Assembly (NCBI GenBank): GCA_963770035.1
Contig: CAVYON010000065.1
Coordinates: 27,044 to 91,043, forward strand
Source: Roseiarcus sp963770035
Lineage (GTDB): Bacteria > Pseudomonadota > Alphaproteobacteria > Rhizobiales > Beijerinckiaceae
DNA: 64,000 bases
Direction of reading: 5' to 3'
Positions 60,811 through 64,000 of the stretch are shown one piece after another (the first letter of the stretch is position 1; each line of letters begins with the position of its first letter). The notes under the pieces were generated by a model. The model was not told the origin of the DNA. It saw only the letters and a list, made by a program, of their open reading frames with translations, and searched no databases. The translations under genes were made by a program, and so were the position numbers.

Positions 60811-61863
60811 GAGCGGTTTCCCAGCGAAATGAATTGCGGGGGATTCCCGAATTAGGGCTGTTCATGATTTATGGGCTCCGCCGCGTGAAGGAGGCGGCGG
60901 GGATGGCGCTATCCGAAGATCTTCGCACACGTGTGGTGGAGGCTGTTGTGGCCGGCGGCCTGTCGCGCAACGCGGCGGCCAAGCGTTTCGGGGTCAGCAT
61001 CGCCAGCGCCATCCGTTGGGTTTGGCGCTTCCAGGCCACCGGCGAGATTTCCCCGGCGCCGACGGGCGGGGATCGACGCTCGGACCGCATTGAGGCGCAT
61101 GGCGATTATCTGCTTGGCCTCATTCGTCGTCAGCCGGACATCACGTTGTTGGAAATCCAGGAGCGGTTGATCGCCAACTGCAGCGAGCGCTTTTCTTTGT
61201 CGGTGATCTGGCGCTTCTTCGATCGGCACGAGATCACATTCAAAAAAAAAACCGCGCATGCCGAGGAACAGCAGCGCCCCGATGTTTTGAAGCGGCGCCA
61301 GGAGTGGTTTGGGGCGCAACTCGATCTCGATCCGAGGAAGCTCGTGTTCATTGACGAAACGGGGGCTTCCACCAATCTGGCGCGCAAGGGCGGACGATGC
61401 CGGCGCGGTCGACGACTGCGGGTCGGCATTCCGCATGGCCATTACAAGACCATCACGCTCGTCGCCGGCCTACGCCTTTCCGGTCTCGTGGCGCAAAAGG
61501 CCTACGACCGGCCGATGAACGCGGCCACGTTCGAGGACTGGGTGGAGAAATGCCTCGCTCCCACGCTCTCGCAAGGCGACGTCGTCGTCATGGACAATCT
61601 GTCGAGCCACAAGGGAGCAAGGGTCGAGCAACTCATCAAAGCCGCCGGAGCCGAGTTGCTTTATCTGCCGCCTTACAGCCCCGACATGAATCCCATCGAA
61701 AAAGCCTACTCCAAGCTCAAGGCCTTCCTGCGCAAAATCGCCGAGCGAACCGTCACAGGCCTCTTGAACGCGCTCGAAGCCTGCGCTGAAATCTTCAAAC
61801 CCGGCGAATGCGTGAATTACTTCAGGTCCTGCGGATACGATACGGATTGATCGGAAACCGCTC
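60811..61863 (+). mobile_element. IS630-family element of a second type, inserted at the end of IS1634 element 2
   Basis: Terminal inverted repeats GAGCGGTTTCC (60811-60821) and GGAAACCGCTC (61853-61863), 11 bp and perfect, flanked by TA at 60809-60810 and 61864-61865. The left TA is the last two bases of the IS1634 terminal repeat GTCGGGCTA, so the insertion used the TA in that repeat. One transposase on the plus strand, intact. Confidence 0.9.
60903..61850 (+). CDS. IS630-family transposase (second type)
   Basis: A 315-residue single-frame transposase, with an N-terminal HTH (LSRNAAAKRFGVSIASAIRW), and the DDE residues in KLVFIDETGAST, DVVVMDNLSSHKGARVEQL and YSPDMNPIEKAYSKLKAFLR. Start at 60903, preceded by GGAGG-like sequence. 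Only distantly related to the transposase of the other IS630 pair. Confidence 0.92.
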   Translation: MALSEDLRTRVVEAVVAGGLSRNAAAKRFGVSIASAIRWVWRFQATGEISPAPTGGDRRSDRIEAHGDYLLGLIRRQPDITLLEIQERLIANCSERFSLSVIWRFFDRHEITFKKKTAHAEEQQRPDVLKRRQEWFGAQLDLDPRKLVFIDETGASTNLARKGGRCRRGRRLRVGIPHGHYKTITLVAGLRLSGLVAQKAYDRPMNAATFEDWVEKCLAPTLSQGDVVVMDNLSSHKGARVEQLIKAAGAELLYLPPYSPDMNPIEKAYSKLKAFLRKIAERTVTGLLNALEACAEIFKPGECVNYFRSCGYDTD

Positions 61864-61964
61864 TAAAATCGACCGAAGAGATCGGTGGCGTGGCAGCATC
61901 GCATCTTCTCCATACTACTTCAGCGATCTCGGCCTGGCAAGCCGCCGGATAAGCGCGGATTTTG

Positions 61965-62015
61965 GCCGCCGGCAACAGCTGCGAGCGCGGCATCTACGAC
62001 AACATGAAGACGGCT
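61965..62015 (+). pseudogene. Short fragment of an IS21-type istA gene
   Basis: Fifty bases read AAGNSCERGIYDNMKTA, matching the conserved ERGIYDNMKTAV segment of the IstA catalytic domain. The same segment occurs in the istA copy downstream (RRIYDNMKTAVETVFVGKAR near 62775). Nothing of istA surrounds it, so it is a scrap of an older IS21 insertion or of a rearranged duplicate. Confidence 0.55.
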
Positions 62016-62099
62016 CGGGCGCTACAATCAGGATGAGAATCCGTATTGCCGCACGTGGCGATGCTCCCCGTTGAGGTGATGGTTGCCTCGTCTGTGTTT

Positions 62100-62155
62100 C
62101 GGCGTGCAAAATTGACCCCCTGAGGGGCGTCATCGGCGTGCAAAATTGACCCCCC
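62100..62155. repeat. Left end repeats of an IS21-family element
   Basis: CGGCGTGCAAAATTGACCCC occurs twice, at 62100 and 62134, as direct copies about 34 bases apart, just upstream of istA. IS21-family ends carry multiple copies of a short repeat of exactly this kind (GTGCAAAATTGACCCC), where the transposase binds. The outer boundary is probably close to TGTGTTTCGG at about 62093. Confidence 0.75.
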
Positions 62156-62213
62156 GATTTCCGGTTTGGTCGTCTCCTGCTTTGGCGCGAAGCGGGCGGT
62201 AAGGGATGCTGAT

Positions 62214-63675
62214 GTGGAGACGATTGGTCGGACCCGGCGCGAGCATCTGGGCAAGGGGAAGTCGATCAAGGAGATCTCGCGGACCCTGCATCTGTCGCGC
62301 AACACGGTGCGGCGAATCCTGCGGTCTGGGAAGACGACGATTCCTATGACCGCGAGGTCCAGCCGCGGCCGAAGCTCGGGCCGTGGACGGAGGCGCTCGA
62401 CCGGTTGCTGACGGCGAACGCGAGGCCCCGGCGCGCGAGCGGCTGTCGCTGATCCGCATTTACGCGGCGTTGCGGCCTCTCGGCTACGAGGGCGGCTACG
62501 ACGCTGTTCGCCGCTATGCGCGGCGCTGGGGCGGACAGCAGTAGCGCGACGGCGAAGCCTACATTCCCCTGACGTTTGCGCCGGGCGAAGCTAGCAGTTT
62601 GACTGAAGCCACGAGATCGTCGTCATCGACAGGGTCAGGACGAGGTGAAGTCGCCCACGTCCGGCTCTGCATGAGCCGCATGATGTTTGTTCGCGCCTAT
62701 CCGCGCGAGACGCAGGAGATCGTGTTCGACACACACAACCGCGCCTTCGCGTTCTTTCAGGCGACCTCCGGGCGCCGAATTTACGACAACATGAAGACGG
62801 CGGTGGAAACGGTGTTCGTCGGCAAGGCCCGCCAGTACAATCGCCGTTTCCTTCAGATGTCTCGCACCACCTCGTCGACCCCGTCGCCCTGCACGCCGGC
62901 CGCGGGTCGGGAGAAAGGCGAGGCACGAGAAGAGGTCGGGCTGGTACGCGAGCGCTTCCTCACGCCGCGTCTGAGGGTCAAAAGCTACCGCGAGTCAACG
63001 CCTGGCTCATCGACAAAGTGTGGTTGGGCGAAGGCGCTCGCCCACCCCGAGCAGAGCGGCGGACGATCTCGGACGGTTTGAGGAGGAGCGGCCAAGCCTT
63101 CCCTATGGCGTCCGCTCGACGGATTCCACGCGCTGCCGGCCTCGGTGTCGGACCTGCCTCGTCCGCTTCGACAACGACGATTTCGGTCAACGCCAGCGCC
63201 GTCGGCCGTCCGTCGACATCCACGCCTACGCCGACCACATCGTCATCCGCCAGGACCGGCGGGTCGTCGCGGACACCCGCACGCGTTCGGCCGCGGCAAG
63301 ATCGAGTACGATCCTGGCAGTACGTGCCGGTGCTGGCGCGCAGGCCCGGCGCCTTGCGCAACGGCGCGCCGTTCAGGGACTGGATGCTGCCGGCGGCGCT
63401 GGACCACATCCAGCGCAAGCTCGCAGGCTCCGACGACGGCGACCGGCAGATCGTCAAGATCTCGCCGCGGTGCTCTCGACGGATTGCCGGCGGTCGAGGC
63501 CGCCTGCGCCCAGGCGCTCGCCGAGAATGTTCATTCGGCCGACGTCGTCCTCAACATTCTGGCGCGGCGGCGCGATCCCGGACCGGCGCCGCAGATCCAC
63601 ACCCCCGCCGCGCTCAGCCTGCGCCATGCGCCGGTCGCCGACTGCGCCCGCTACGACACCCTAAGGAGCGCCTGA
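62214..63675 (+). pseudogene. istA: istA, IS21-family transposase, many frameshifts
   Basis: GTG at 62214 begins VETIGRTRREHLGKGKSIKE with HTH EISRTLHLSRNTVRRILRSG. After that the protein jumps between all three frames: YDREVQPRPKLGPWTEALDR; YEGGYDAVRRYARRWGGQQ with an internal TAG; VRLCMSRMMFVRAYPRETQE and IYDNMKTAVETVFVGKARQY of the integrase core; WQYVPVLARRPGALRNGAPF and DVVLNILARRRDPGP near the C-terminus, ending RYDTLRSA. Substitutions as well as insertions and deletions are present, so unlike the chromosomal genes this copy looks truly decayed or badly sequenced. Confidence 0.8.
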
Positions 63676-63677
63676 CG

Positions 63678-64000
63678 ATGGAGCAAACCGAAGTCCTCGA
63701 CATGATGGGCGAACTGAGCTCTACGGCATGAAGGCCGCCTACGACGAGACGCTCGCGACCGCGCTCAAGCGCGGCACGACCGCAGCGCTTCGTCGGCGAT
63801 CTCCTGCGCGCCAGATCTCGGAGAAGCCGGCACGGTCGATCAAGTATCAGATCACGGCCTCCGACTCCCGCTCGCCGAGGATCTCGACGACTGCGTGTTT
63901 CCCGACACGCACCCGAATAGTTCGATGCGCTCGTTTCGCGACCTCGCCGGCGGCGACTTCATCGCCCAGCAGCGCAACGCCGTGTTCATCGGCGGAACCG
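63678..64000 (+). pseudogene. istB: istB, IS21 helper ATPase, frameshifted and cut by the window edge
   Basis: An AGGAG-preceded ATG at 63678 starts MEQTEVLDMMGEL, after which the frame is lost; YGMKAAYDETLATALKRGTT, QRNAVFIGGT and other typical IstB segments follow in different frames until the edge, where the Walker A motif is just beginning. IstB is the AAA+ ATPase that helps IstA choose targets. It follows istA by two bases, as usual for IS21. Confidence 0.75.

Noticed and set aside
62100..62155. Direct repeats that could suggest a small CRISPR
   Set aside because: Only two copies, spaced 34 bases apart, directly before istA, with the known IS21 end sequence type; no cas genes are present.
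1..64000. rRNA, tRNA and prophage genes
   Set aside because: No rRNA segment, no cloverleaf-like sequence that I could recognise by eye, and no phage structural or integrase genes were found; a tRNAscan run would be needed to exclude a tRNA fully.

Overview
The window is GC-rich DNA from an alphaproteobacterium, most likely of the Hyphomicrobiales (Rhizobiales), in the Beijerinckiaceae/Methylocystaceae direction. The evidence is a Caulobacter/Rhizobium-type tad/cpa pilus locus, the hflK-hflC-DUF2065-degP block beside a CorC-like protein and aroK-aroB, a MucR-free set of Rhizobiales-like small genes (DUF1491, RHH_4), and IS families common in that order (IS1634, IS630, IS110, IS21). No rRNA, tRNA, CRISPR array or prophage was recognised.

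Layout. 0-0.5 kb: the edge of a possible transposase and a toxin-antitoxin remnant. 0.6-2.9 kb: an acyl-CoA ligase and a glutathione S-transferase. 3.0-6.3 kb: a two-gene unit with its own promoter, made of a small protein with repeated ELP motifs and a 929-residue fusion (orotate-phosphoribosyltransferase-like domain, two AMMECR1-like domains, an alpha-helical barrel-like C-terminus). This is the best candidate for an undescribed system here. 6.5-13 kb: a five-gene acyl-CoA operon (carboxyltransferase, enoyl-CoA hydratase, biotin carboxylase, BKACE, acyl-CoA dehydrogenase) of leucine/isoprenoid-degradation type. 13-19 kb: an orphan EpsI-like protein, an ALDH7-type dehydrogenase, a stand-alone leucine-rich-repeat protein, a phytoene-desaturase-like oxidoreductase and a drug exporter. 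19.4-20.5 kb: an intact IS630. 20.6-26.4 kb: a GMC oxidoreductase with its Tat-exported small subunit, a glyoxalase-like protein, an RHH protein, a DHFR-fold reductase, a GFA protein and a dipeptidase.

26.4-38.6 kb is housekeeping: degP, DUF2065, hflC, hflK, a CorC-like CBS protein and a fused aroK-aroB on the minus strand; then an EF-G-like GTPase, an NDUFA9-like reductase, ihfB, lapA and an ornithine-cyclodeaminase-like gene on the plus strand. 38.7-40.8 kb: an IS1634-type element inserted at the last codon of tadC. 40.8-49.6 kb: the tad/cpa operon, transcribed flp-cpaA-cpaB-cpaC-cpaD-cpaE-cpaF-tadB-tadC and cut off there by the IS. 49.8-54.2 kb: DUF1491, a peptidoglycan-binding membrane protein, a Gfo/Idh dehydrogenase, a cyclic-nucleotide-binding protein and asd.

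54.3-64 kb is an insertion-sequence graveyard with elements nested inside one another: IS1634-type remnant, IS110, a second copy of the first IS630, a second IS1634-type element, a different IS630, and an IS21 istA/istB running off the right edge.

Many otherwise conserved genes carry frameshifts (ALDH7, GMC and its small subunit, GFA, tadC, tadB, cpaC, flp, DUF1491). Wherever the original frame can be reconstructed the change is a net insertion of one or two bases. This points to insertion-type sequence errors at least as much as to real gene decay, so the broken calls should be read with that in mind.
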